Assembly (NCBI RefSeq): GCF_032854445.1
Contig: NC_088301.1
Coordinates: 49,223,116-49,287,115 of the forward strand
Reading direction: 5' to 3'
Source of the DNA: Liolophura sinensis
Lineage: Eukaryota; Mollusca; Polyplacophora; Chitonida; Chitonidae
DNA: 64,000 nucleotides
The notes under the pieces are model-generated. The model ran no database searches and was not told the origin of the DNA. It was given only the letters and a program-made list of their open reading frames with translations. Shown here piece after piece: positions 25,644 to 36,610 of the stretch. Both the position numbers and the translations under genes were made by a program. Numbering within the stretch: position 1 is the first letter of the stretch; each line of letters opens with the position of its first letter.

Positions 25644-28600
25644 AATCAAGAAATCGTCACCTTAAAACTGTTAAATTATACCCAGCTACTCCAATATGTG
25701 TTTGTTTCCTATCCAATAGGCAAACTTCGCGGAAAATCTTGACTGGCCGATTTTGGCGACTGTTTCTGAATTGATTCAAGTATAGATTTAATTTGTTTTC
25801 AATATGGCTTTTACCTAAAAGGACGTCATATCTGAAAGACTGCAATGGACTCTTCAAAACTCACTATCAACTGTATTTTGCATTTTGATTTGTTTATTAT
25901 CTTAATTATGTGATTGTAACCTTAATTATGTGATTCATGTGTTGTTGAGGCACTACTGAGCATTTGTAAGGAGTTACTGGGCGTAAGCATGATTTCGGTA
26001 AATGCACAAGGGTTAAACGGACCCAGTATAACGAATCGATTGTTGTGAATATCAAATGTGAAAAAAATCCAGAGGTTTGGAATTTTATAACAAGATAGTA
26101 CATTTACATATTACCTAATTCGTCACATATATAAATTGTTTACTGTGATAAAGATGTATTAATTATCAGTTTGACTATATTTAAGACATCATCGTTTTAA
26201 GTGACCCTGTCAGTATTTATGCCTTATCCAAGCTTTACTTATGATAATACAGCATTAAAGTACATTAATCTATCATATCTTAACATAGATTGTTTTCTAC
26301 ACATTCGTGCGTATGAGTTAATAAACTGAAAATAATTTAAGTTGTGTAAAGACATTTTGGTAGTGTCTTTGAGGTCTGTAATTCTATTAGTTCCAGGTAA
26401 CTAATGGAATCATTAAAATTTTAGCCAATGGCGTCTGCTTGACGTTGAAAAAGGATGTCGCATGTTCGAATCAAGTTCTAGCTGCTTTGGGTGTGGCTAA
26501 ATGTCACGCACTGTCACGCACATGACGCAACCATCTCGAGTCTGTTCACTTTGTCCCAGTCATAAACACGAGCCCCGTGGAAATAAATATATTTATAAAA
26601 ACTTGCTCCAAATTGTTTCCTTGACAGCTGCGACCTAAAGTAAAGCCACAGCCGATTACTTTGTGGCCAATGACTATATTGAAAACGCATTCATATTTAA
26701 CTATTTTTTGTTCCTGCTTAAGTAGTATATCGATATAAAAAATGAACATTGTGGGCAATGATAAACGTATGATTTGAAAGAGGCTATATACCCTGAGATT
26801 TTGGGGGGGGGGCGGAAATCGATCAGCGCAAATTATTCAAACTTTTACAGTTATTTTAGAATACCCCAAATAATTGCCTTTCCGAAATATCAACCTAGCT
26901 TGTGTACATGTTATAATAAAGTTTCTAAAATTTATTAACCTGGTTGTATTAAAAGTTTTTTCAAACTTTACAACAATTTAACACTATAAATATTACGTTT
27001 ACGAGTCTGATATTAATATAAGGCAATAATTTGAACTAGTTTTGGTAAACGTAGAAACTTCGACTGTCAGTGAAATGTTTTTTATCGAACATTGCATGAC
27101 AAGAAAGTTTTATCGTTACATACAGAAGAGAGTTTCCACGGGCTCAATGATATTCTATCATTCAATATCCAAGTAACAAGTGCAAAACGAAATCTCACCT
27201 TTCATTTCGGGACAACTACAAATCGCGCTTGTTTGAAAATAAGACGCTATTTTCAAGTTAATTGAACAAATGCATTTGCAATACCTCTTATTTTACCGCG
27301 AAAGTAATTGAACTGTTGAATATGTGCAGGTACAAGAGGGTTTGAATAATCATACAGGTATTCTATATCTAATCCCGATAAAATCAGGGCATATAGAGCT
27401 TCTTTCTGTGGAATTATCAAAATTATGGAAAAGATGATTTTGGAAAAGTAATGATTTTGATCTTACAAAGACAAGAGGCATACCAAAATCAGAATTAAGG
27501 CTTCCCATATTTGCTTTATATATTTAGACCATTACATGCCCTCTATTTTTAATGAATCACGGAAGACGAAACCATCGTTATTTAGATATACAAATGCACA
27601 AGATATATCTTTGAGGTGTTTAGTGAACTTTCGCCATTCTGCTTTGTTTCCATTGTACTATTTACACGTTCTTCAGAACGACCAAAGTGATTCTTTTAAA
27701 GGTGTTCAAATTCAAGGATGGCGACATACTCGTTGCTATCCTTTTTAGTTTTTATGCTTATACGTGTACATGTATTTATATCGATTTCCTTCTGCCTCTG
27801 GCGCAGTGACCCTTGTGTAGACTATCTGGAGATTCACTGCATGCATCAATCGATAAATGAGTCAGTTACGAGTATTGTCAAATAACCCATGTATTAAGTC
27901 AACTGTGACGTTTCCTCGCCGTATCTATATGGATAACTCAAATTCGTGCTCCATAGGACGGCTTAAAGTCTACACTGCCAGAACCTATAATAAAGAGAAA
28001 AGAACAGGAACTGTGCGTAATGCCAAGATCTAGATTTTTATTTTCCCATGAGTGCATGGCATTGAGTGGCATCATGAACCTTATTTATTTCAAAGTACTT
28101 CAAAAATACATGTTACATTACGCGAAAAAAGTACATGACGGAAAAATTCTAACAGGCAGTTAGTACTTAATAACAACATTACCGGGCCGGTACCTATAGT
28201 AAAATGATGTGTGTGTCTGACCAGCCACCTTGGGTTTTTATTTATCTATGATAAAGATATCAGGCATTTTCAGTTCTTTGCTATGATTTAATTCGTCATT
28301 GGGAGTTCAATTTCAGGTATTATACAATTTTTTACCAGGTGGTACAAAGGCCAGAAAACTGTGTCAATGCCGTGACGATGACAGCTAGCTACATGTTGCT
28401 TACGTCTGGTTGTAGGCTAGTCATATATATACATGCCTCTGCCTTATGTTGCTTATAATGAATACGGCAGCCATTATCTACCACTCGAGCAAGGGCAGAA
28501 GCATGTATGACTATAAGAATAAGCCTACGTTCGGTATGTTTTGTATTGCGACGAAAAGTAAATCACTAATCACAAATAAATCACTAGGTTGGCAGATTTG

Positions 28601-29039
28601 AGTGACCTTTATTGTAGTAAAGTGAATTATATTGTTAATCTCGGTCTAGCTTTTGGGATCGAAAGGGTAGGACATACAAGTATAGTAGCTGTGCCTGGCT
28701 CAACGAGTAATGCACATACAGAAGGCTTCGCTGTGTATTACACATACAACCTGTCTATGTAGGTCACGGTTAAAATAAGATATATCTGAGCATAACTCTT
28801 GTTGCAGTTAGCGCAGCCCCGAGGACATGGTTTATTAGCAGATGGTTTATTAAACGCAAACTATAACGTAGGCTTTGAATTATGCAGAGCTTCAAGTCAA
28901 CATAACCTTAGAAAGACAGTGATCAAGAGAAGTATAGTCTACATGCTAAATACATAATTTATAAAAATGTTCCGTCCATTACTCAGCTAACTCACATCCA
29001 CTGTTTTGCTTTCTTTTTACGTCATCAGATAATAAAAAT
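25644..29039. other. Intergenic region, MCT copy 2 to IDO pseudogene
   Basis: It starts with the 3' UTR of MCT copy 2, with a candidate AATAAA at 26320-26325. It includes a G run at 26803-26812 and an imperfect inverted repeat around 28396-28530 ('gcctctgcc' against 'gggcagaagc', both next to 'catgtat' words). I see no coding exon; short open frames near 27536-27748 and 26546-26758 look like chance. Confidence 0.5.
26320..26325 (+). promoter_or_regulatory. Candidate poly(A) signal AATAAA of MCT copy 2
   Basis: AATAAA lies about 680 bp after the stop of MCT copy 2. The distance is close to that of the AATAAA after copy 1 (about 625 bp). Confidence 0.35.
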
Positions 29040-29693
29040 ATGCTTTCTGTCTCTGTTCTACCATTGTCTGAATTTGACATTTCTGAGCTCACAGGCTTCC
29101 TCCTGGAAAACACATTGGTAAGCCTCGTTGTTGATTGCATAGAATCCTAATGTGAGTATGCCTTGAATGAAGTAATGCCTTGGTAGGCAAGCTGAATAAA
29201 GGGAGGTAATTTTGAGACTTTCATCGAGATTTTGTTAAACCTGGTGTATTCGACTCTGATATTTACATAAACTAATATGTTGAATTTACTAATGTATCAC
29301 AATATCTGGTGATGTCATAATTATTTAATTACAAAACACTTTCTTTTAAAATGTACGTATTGTTTATATTTCCCAAATTTGAAGACAAAGTTACCACACA
29401 ACTTTGATCCTTGGCATGTCTTTTCTTTGGTGAGAAAGCGAGAAAAGGTTAAAGAGGTAAGTTATTCTCTACACTCTCAAGTATCTCAGGTTGCATTTAA
29501 CAGATGGTCCACATTGTATACCAATGGAGGCATATCCGCATACAGCGGAAGGTGGTCACTTGAATGCAGACACACGAAGAGCAATAGCTGGTGATATAAA
29601 ATGAAAAATATGTAAAGCAGTGATGCCGGGTTTCAAGCAAGCATTTCCGGCCTGTGTGGCGTCATTTCCGCTCGACTTAATGGTGTCTTTATG

Positions 29694-29694
<1 letters not shown>

Positions 29695-29735
<41 letters not shown>
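29695..29735. repeat. (ATT)n microsatellite
   Basis: About 13 uninterrupted ATT units lie in intron 2 of the IDO pseudogene. Confidence 0.95.
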
Positions 29736-30766
29736 GAGATATTATTAGAAAGCGTATATTCTTCCTAGTCATCAATGTTTCGTATATAGACTATATAGCA
29801 TCTACATGTAAAATGTATCAAATTTAGTATTTTGTTTTTTAACACAGGTGAACGATATTTTGGCATGTCTGTCTAAAACACACTGAAGTTTCATAAATGT
29901 ATGATTGATTATTTTCTCAAAAAACGCTCCACAACTTAAGTGAGAATAATAATAATCCGAACAGGTGCAATATGGATTCAAGCATGAATGGCGTGCACTC
30001 ATATTAATACATAAGACAGAGAGTAATACCAGAGCAGCGATAACCGTATGATGGTTTCATATGTACGTTTTAGTACACTTTCACTATTTCGTATGTAGTA
30101 AGGCACTTATACAGGTGTTTGACTCTATCATTTGTATTTTACCTATCCATCACGAACAAATGATATTTAAAATGGACGTATTCCAATCAACCGAGTGGAT
30201 TAACCCGTACATTGATTCTACCACCACGTTCCCGTCCGAGATAGCTCCGTGTTACAGGACAAGCGACGACAACGCTTGGCTCATCTCCAGCTCTCTGTCA
30301 TTGCTTCCGGCTATGTCTGGCAGGAGGGTAAGGATAATGTCGCAAAGGTATAGAATTCAGATATTAGATATACACTTTACTCTCTCCGCACGTTTTTGTG
30401 TCAAATTTCGCTTGTAGTAAAAGTTTATAACATTTAGCTTTGGCGCTCATGGTCAGCTGAATTGTGCATATTTACAGATATTGTTCAGTGTGTGAACAAA
30501 AAAGAGAATAGACATCCTTTGAAGGTGACGTTTTCGTATTGGCTAAGCACCAACAAATCTATCATCTAATCCAGATAAATATTTATTTAATGACATGGCT
30601 CGTGCATTTGAGTACTTGCGAGTTCTGTTTTCCAGAAAAATATTAACGTATTGATTAAAGCTGGAGCCAAATATAAAATAAGAAGCTTGTCGATTTGATT
30701 ATAACAGATAATAAGGTGGATATTTAAGAAGACGTATATATAAAAATGATGATTTGATTGTAAAAT

Positions 30767-30925
30767 AGATATGTTACAGCATGAACATTCTGCTCGGAAG
30801 CCGGGTGAGGTAGGCTAGGTAGGGAAGGCGGAGAGTCAGACTTTGTATTGAGTATCATACCATTGCATTCACGTACTCCCTACTCACTTTCCAGTAATGA
30901 GAACACATAAAAGCTGATAGTGAAG
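30767..30925 (+). repeat. Local duplicate of the exon 4 boundary of the IDO pseudogene
   Basis: 'agatatgttacagcatgaac', 'ggctaggtag', 'ggagagtca' and 'cataccattg' recur 224 bp downstream from 30991. In the upstream copy the exon 4 start is 'cac|gtactccct' instead of 'cag|gtactccct'. Its end ('taatgagaacacataaaa') matches sequence after exon 4 near 31470. Exon 4 itself is absent from this copy, so a segment containing it was duplicated and one copy lost its centre. Confidence 0.6.
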
Positions 30926-31100
30926 TTCATACTGAAGTTTTGCTAACAAAACTAATATAGAAAAGACAGTTTTATAGAACTGAAAAATATAGATATGTTA
31001 CAGCATGAACATTCTTTTTGGAGGCGGTGTGAGGCCGGCTAGGTAGAGGAGGTGGAGAGTCAATCTTTGATTTGAATGTCATACCATTGTATATTTTCAG

Positions 31101-31262
31101 GTACTCCCTGCTGGTGTAACTATACCGCTACTCCCTGCTGGTGTAACTATACCGCTACTCCCTGCTGGTGTAACTATACCGCTACTCCCTGCTGGTGTAA
31201 CTATACCGCTACTCCCTGCTGGTGTAACTATACCGCTACTCCCTGCTGGTGTAACTATACCG
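31101..31262 (+). repeat. Six perfect 27-bp tandem units inside pseudogene exon 4
   Basis: Starting exactly at the splice acceptor, a nine-codon unit encoding (V/L)LPAGVTIP is repeated six times. Units 2-6 are identical; unit 1 differs only in its first codon. In the intact IDO the corresponding residues occur once (97-105, KLPVCVAIP). The cysteine-rich and SGIVTPAGS open frames across this region are other-frame readings of the same array. Confidence 0.9.
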
Positions 31263-31680
31263 CTTTGGAATGTTTCAATGAATCTTTTTGGAATGAATCT
31301 TTCTGGCAAACTGGCAGCTTGAAGATCCATCGTAGTACGTATATGTAAACCTACAGCATTCCAATCCCTTGCATATACTAAGTACTAAAGGCCATTGTGT
31401 AATGTATGTTTCCATGACTAATTTAACGCCAAGGCCCGTTTACATAACAAATTTTAAAAGAAAGTCAAATTCCAATAATGAGAAGGCATAAAAACTTTAG
31501 GAAAGTATCTGTGGTGGTTGCATTTGCTTCAATTTGCTTTCAAGTACTTCCAATGTTTTCCAACAGTGAAGTTGTGTAAATGTTCATGCGTTTTAATTTT
31601 TATTTGTTGTATTGTAATTCTTCAATCTGCTGTTATTATTTTTGGCCAGCTGTGAGTAAGTCCCTCATTTCTCTTTGTAG

Positions 31681-31695
31681 GCCAATATCCACTAG
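31681..31695 (+). other. 15-nt microexon relic in the IDO pseudogene
   Basis: 'gccaatatccactag' sits between an acceptor 'ctctttgtag' and a donor 'gtaagc'. It has the same length, phase (1+12+2) and position, between exons 4 and 6, as the microexon 41843-41857 of the intact gene. Confidence 0.7.
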
Positions 31696-32683
31696 GTAAG
31701 CAGACACACTTTTTCTGATGTATGTATTATAACACAGCATATTGCTTCACAGCTTTAAAAGTACTTACGATACGAAAACTACAATACGATGTAAAGCCTG
31801 CTTTATTTTGAGAACAACCCAAGATTTTCAGTGATTTTGGAGGTAAACTATCCATTTAACACGTAATTAAATTCATACGGAACTATAGGCGTGGCATTTC
31901 TCTTTCAGTAACGTGGTTGTCTTGTGCAGTTTGACTGGCAGGGAAGACGGTGACTGTCATTATTACCAACGTCATGGAGACGTAACTTGCAACTCCAATA
32001 CATTGATATTTCAAGGCCACACTTCTAGCTCTATGTGTTCAGTTTATTTGTTTTTGTAATAAAATATATATTTAAAATGTTTGTCGTTCTTCGTAGCAGT
32101 GGAGTGTAAAGGAAGCCTACTTTGTAGATACCGGCGACAGTGATGGTCTGTCGTGAGCATTGATAGCAATAAGAGACTCTCTAGTGATGATGAAAGAATC
32201 ATTCTCTTAATTCCAAAGTATGTATGATTTTAGCATACACTTATACAAAACTGCATGTGATGTTATGTGCGCAAAAATGTTCTTAAAATGATATTTCCAA
32301 AACAAGAAAATGATTTTATTGGTGGAAAGATTGTAAACAATGTGTTAAGGGGACCAGGTTTCACGTAAGGTTAGTTTTGTTCGAAGAGTTTGTTCCGTTT
32401 CTAGTATGGTCAGTACATAGTTATTCACTCTTCGCACGCTGTTAGATATATTTAGTATGGCAAAGTATCTTTGAAAGAGCTAGATAGTAAAGATTGTATG
32501 CGATACAAAGGTGCATAGAAGTTACTATGTACGTCTTAATTATATCGTAAGTTTCAGACTTGAAAGCCTAGATATATCTCATCAGAATGCAAATGGCCTG
32601 GTATGAATTGTTTTATCTATTTGATTATTGTTTTTCGCCCTTCTCAAGAATATTTCACATTCTCTTGTCAAATTACGTCAGGT

Positions 32684-32855
32684 AGGGTTTTATTCTAACT
32701 ATTCATATAAATAGTAGCAAATTACATGCACCCTAGCACCATGGCTTAAGCAGAATTAGGTAAAAACAATGCAGCGATATTAATTGCAATTTATTAGACC
32801 TCAATGGTCTATAATTACTCATCCATGGTTTTACTCTCTATACTGTAGGCATAAA
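32684..32855 (-). repeat. R1 dispersed repeat, reverse copy
   Basis: 'tagggttttattctaact', 'attcatataaatagtagc', 'ccctagcaccatggcttaag' and 'gaattaggtaaaaacaatgc' are the reverse complement of 20625-20795. It lies in the pseudogene between exons 8 and 10. 'ttactctctatactgtag' follows in the opposite orientation, so the element may have inverted parts. Confidence 0.65.
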
Positions 32856-35800
32856 TAAGAATATAATATTATCATAAACATGTTGTTAGAAATGGACATT
32901 TATTCCTTGCCTGTTCCGGCAGCTATTCAGCGTATATTTATTTGTTACAGTGTGTGAGTGCCTCGGTCGGTCAAACTTCCACTGTGTCCAGCGCCAACGT
33001 CTTCCTGGACATTCAGCGTGAATTGGGTAAATATATTTACGGCTAGTCGGCTGGAACTTGTCATTTCACCACAAGTGAATTATTTCCGAAATACGTATAT
33101 GTAGGTACCATAGATAGACAGAAACATTGGTAAATTAGGTAAATGTCTTAATGCAGATGAAAAAAATCTTAATTCTCCTATATTTCTGAAGTTAAAATTA
33201 ACTGCTTCAGATGTTAGAAGTACAATGGGATGTTCTAGGGGATGCATCATTATTGTGTGAATGGGCAATTAAATATCTATACTTGTATTATGCACACCAG
33301 ACCTATGGAAAGAATGTAGCGGTTGAATAGTTGAGCATCAGCATCAATCAATGCATATATACAATATAGAGTAATAATCGACTGGATGAACATATTCAGC
33401 GTTGGATTCGATTGGCAGGAAATCGCTTTGTGACACGCATCCCTTTTGGGAGTGACATCAATACTGGCGTGTTTCGTAACACTGGAGATATGTCGGCATT
33501 GACAACAGTTTGATGCTGACGGGCATCTCCGTCAAGTAACCAAATACGAATTCAGTACCAACCAACCAATCAACCACAGAAAAACCACAGTATATTTTGA
33601 AAAAAAAGAAGACAAGCTATACAAGATTTATGCAGCTGTTTTAGGATCGTCCCTCAACAAGAGAATTCCGTATGCAACATATTTAAGTATTATTTAACAG
33701 AAATTCGGTTAATTAAAAAAGTCAGACTTTTAAATGAAATTTTAAATTTTAAACTGTATTTCTTTCCTTATGGTGGTGTTATTGATCATACATTATTCGT
33801 CGAGACGTAGTACTACTTCTGCTTCTTTTCAGTAATGAATAGTTGGGATGAAGAGCTTCACAAAGCATACAATCAGTGTCTGGCTGCTTTAATCGAGTTT
33901 AGGAATTACCAATCCGAATTTTGAAGTAAGTATCCATCAACTGATTTACAGTCTTACGGTTTACGGAGTATTGTATATCAGTATAGGTGCTCTTGTCATA
34001 ATCAGAATTTAACAATATTTTAGTATTTTTCTCTCTCTGCCTGTAGCTCCGCCTTTAGCTTTTTAGAGGAGGAAGTTGCTGGTGGAACGAGGGATAAGAA
34101 GCGTATGCAATTATAACCTCATGGCCCCTGGCAGTCGAGAATCAAAAATAAAAAAAATTCTACATTATAATGATTCCGCAATTCATTGTCAGTATTATGT
34201 CGGCTTTGTGCCAATGAACTTTTGCCCAATAAAAATTGCCCGAATAGCTCATATTTAGGCAAGGGAATTTGGACAATAATCGGGGAAAGCGATAGCAAAG
34301 TATGCAAAAATAAATTAGTTCCACTGTTTATTAGGTGATTTCAGGGAAATTCCAACTTTCTTAACAACATTTACATTCAATTATCTCTACTTATATTGTT
34401 GTAATAGCTAACAAAAAAGGACCCGAAAAGAAAGCTGTCAAAGGTGATAAAAAGAACATTAGTTTACATTTTTTCCGTATTATTTTATTTTTTTGAGAAA
34501 TGTTTGAGAACGCTTTTGGAACTGTTGAAGGAATTTGTATAAAATTGATGCTCTTTTTTAATTTCCATTCTGTTACCAGTCAAATAATAAAGGTGACTTT
34601 CTCTCTTGGTTGCAGAGGTTATGGAACAGCTCATGGGCTTTGGAACATGAGGATTACATCATACCGTGATAGCAACGCGTTAGGCATACATCAATTAATT
34701 TCATACCAGTGTACCATTTAACTGAATCATGTTATAGATTTCTTATTAATTAATCGTCTCCCGAGCTTATAGGTTAAGGATAAGTTCAGCAGTACAAAGT
34801 TTTTGTCGTTTTTTTTTTCTTTCTGGAATATATGTTGTCTATATACGAAGACAATATTATAATGCTAAACAGAAAAAGGAAATTCTGCACATGAAAATGT
34901 TGTTAATTTTCCCAAGCGCTGGTTTCCCTGCATAATGCATTTTCTTGTGAATCATTATAATGCCATTATTATACTACTAAATTAGATAGCAGCTGGTGAA
35001 AAGTCACCTATTCATAGAACACGTACAGCAAAAAAACTTACTTTACTTTATGTGTCTTTAAACTTTGAAAGGTATTTTGATTGTATAAGAATTTATATTA
35101 CAGTCTCAAACATTGTAATCCTGTGTCTTAGGAGTATCTGTTAAAATTAGCCGATTGTTATTGTTTGAAAATCTATCATGATGAATTTGTGGTATTACTG
35201 TTGTTAAAACTTTTTAAAAATATGCTGCAAATAAACTTTTTCATGATTTTTTTTTTGTAAAACGTATTCTCAGTTGTTACTTCGAAGTAGCAAATTTTCT
35301 TTACTGAGATAGTTACCAGTCACACATTCTATACCAAAAGAGGATAGCTTCAATATTTACATTGTTAAGTGTTCTTCTTTGGATAGAAAGATACCAAAGA
35401 ATCCTGCATATAGCGTGTACAGATTTCGCCTTGTAACATTTGTTATATCCTATGCGTTGTGTGACGAATTTAATCTTTACTCCATCAAACACCCAAAACA
35501 TCGAAAGTTTCTGACATTTTATTGTGATTATAACATAGACTGAAGACTGTGTGCAATGTATTCTACGTCACTGGTCTGGAAATACTCAAAATGCTCTGCC
35601 GTCATCTACAATCTATCAAAAGTTCAGTCAAACGACGGAATGGTTGTCGTAGCATTTTGCTACCATGGTAACAATCAAGCGGGGTATGGATAGTAACAAT
35701 AGGCAAAAAGTTTTTAGTTCTATCTAAAATAGACAAAATTCTAAAAAGTTAAAAACTAACAGTACAGAAAGTTACAGTGAATCATCAAGCTATTAATGCC

Positions 35801-36610
35801 CGTGAGATAATATCAACCAATCAGTGATCTGCACTCCCCAGCTCAGAGGCAAGACTGAGAGTGCATCGCCCTAAATAATTCGTAACTTGCACGTGACGTC
35901 ATACCCGGCTAAATAGTTGTGTGACGTGGGTTAAATACTCTTCCCTGACGGGAATTTTCGAGACTCCGATCAGCTTTTACTATTTGGCGTTGTTTTACAT
36001 GAAGTTCACTAGTGACGACTTGCTTGCCACCAATATAAATTCCGATTTCCTCCAAGTCCTATAACATTAAAGAATAGAATAGACCAGCCGCCATCTTAAT
36101 AGTGAGAAATTCTTCAGAATGGCGTTAAGGCAACAATAAAAAAAATTGTGCATGTCACCAATACAACAGACGAACAGAGGAAGGGCGAGTTAAGAGTTAA
36201 GGTTTGCTTGCCATTCTCTGTTTTTCCAAAAAAAAAGGTTCGATGGACATCAAATTAACTCATTTTAGAAAATGAGAACTCCTCGAAATGTCCTCGAAAC
36301 CGCTAATTAACTTATTTGGCGATACTGTCCATCCGATTTGAATGTGTTTATTAAGGAGAGTACGGATGTATGTTACGTGTTCTACGTCATACTATGCAAT
36401 TTTTCAGTCATATGACGACGAGCAGTCATTAGATACGTATACATAGACTGTGTCTTTTTGTGGCAGAGTGAGTCCATGGCGTCAGTCATCCACTGAAGTA
36501 TCATGCCAAATACACCAGACACGACACCCCACCCTTCAGTCACATTAGACCGACACCGGGTCAGCCAGTTCCAGTTCCTTGTTCAAGGCTCTCAGTGCTG
36601 AAGGCGTTAA

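Larger units (their letters stand above)
29040..34650 (+). pseudogene. Decayed indoleamine 2,3-dioxygenase copy
   Basis: Segments match exons of the intact IDO gene at 39845-47436 in order: exon 1 29040-29117 (same 78-nt length, ends LLENTL); exon 2 29385-29456 (24 codons instead of 32); exon 3 30228-30347 (keeps QRLAHLQLSVIASGYVWQ); exon 4 31101-31334; microexon 31681-31695; exon 6 31909 to about 32000; exon 7 32100-32217 (same 118-nt length); probably exon 8 near 32370-32408; exon 10 32951-33026; exon 12 33833-33925; exon 13 from 34392; exon 14 34616-34650. Exons 9 and 11 were not found. Lesions: the exon 3 acceptor AG is AC at 30226-30227; exon 4 has a 27-bp unit repeated six times and a frameshift; TAG forms at the exon 4/microexon junction; exon 6 is scrambled; exon 7 has TGA 32154-32156 and TAA 32208-32210; exon 12 has a Gln codon in place of the heme-ligand His and a TGA at 33922-33924. 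Introns remain, so it arose by DNA duplication, not retroposition. Confidence 0.85.

Noticed and set aside
26462..26500. 'gttcgaatc' as a tRNA gene B box
   Set aside because: No cloverleaf or A box at the right distance; at most an old SINE fragment.
31101..31262. Regular direct repeats resembling a CRISPR array
   Set aside because: Units abut with no spacers, lie in an animal exon and have an obvious coding origin.
31097..31348. Open frames with repeated TPCWCNYTA (plus) and SGIVTPAGS (minus), suggesting a repetitive secreted protein
   Set aside because: They are other-frame readings of the 27-bp array. The frame homologous to IDO reads LLPAGVTIP, and the surrounding exon belongs to the IDO pseudogene.
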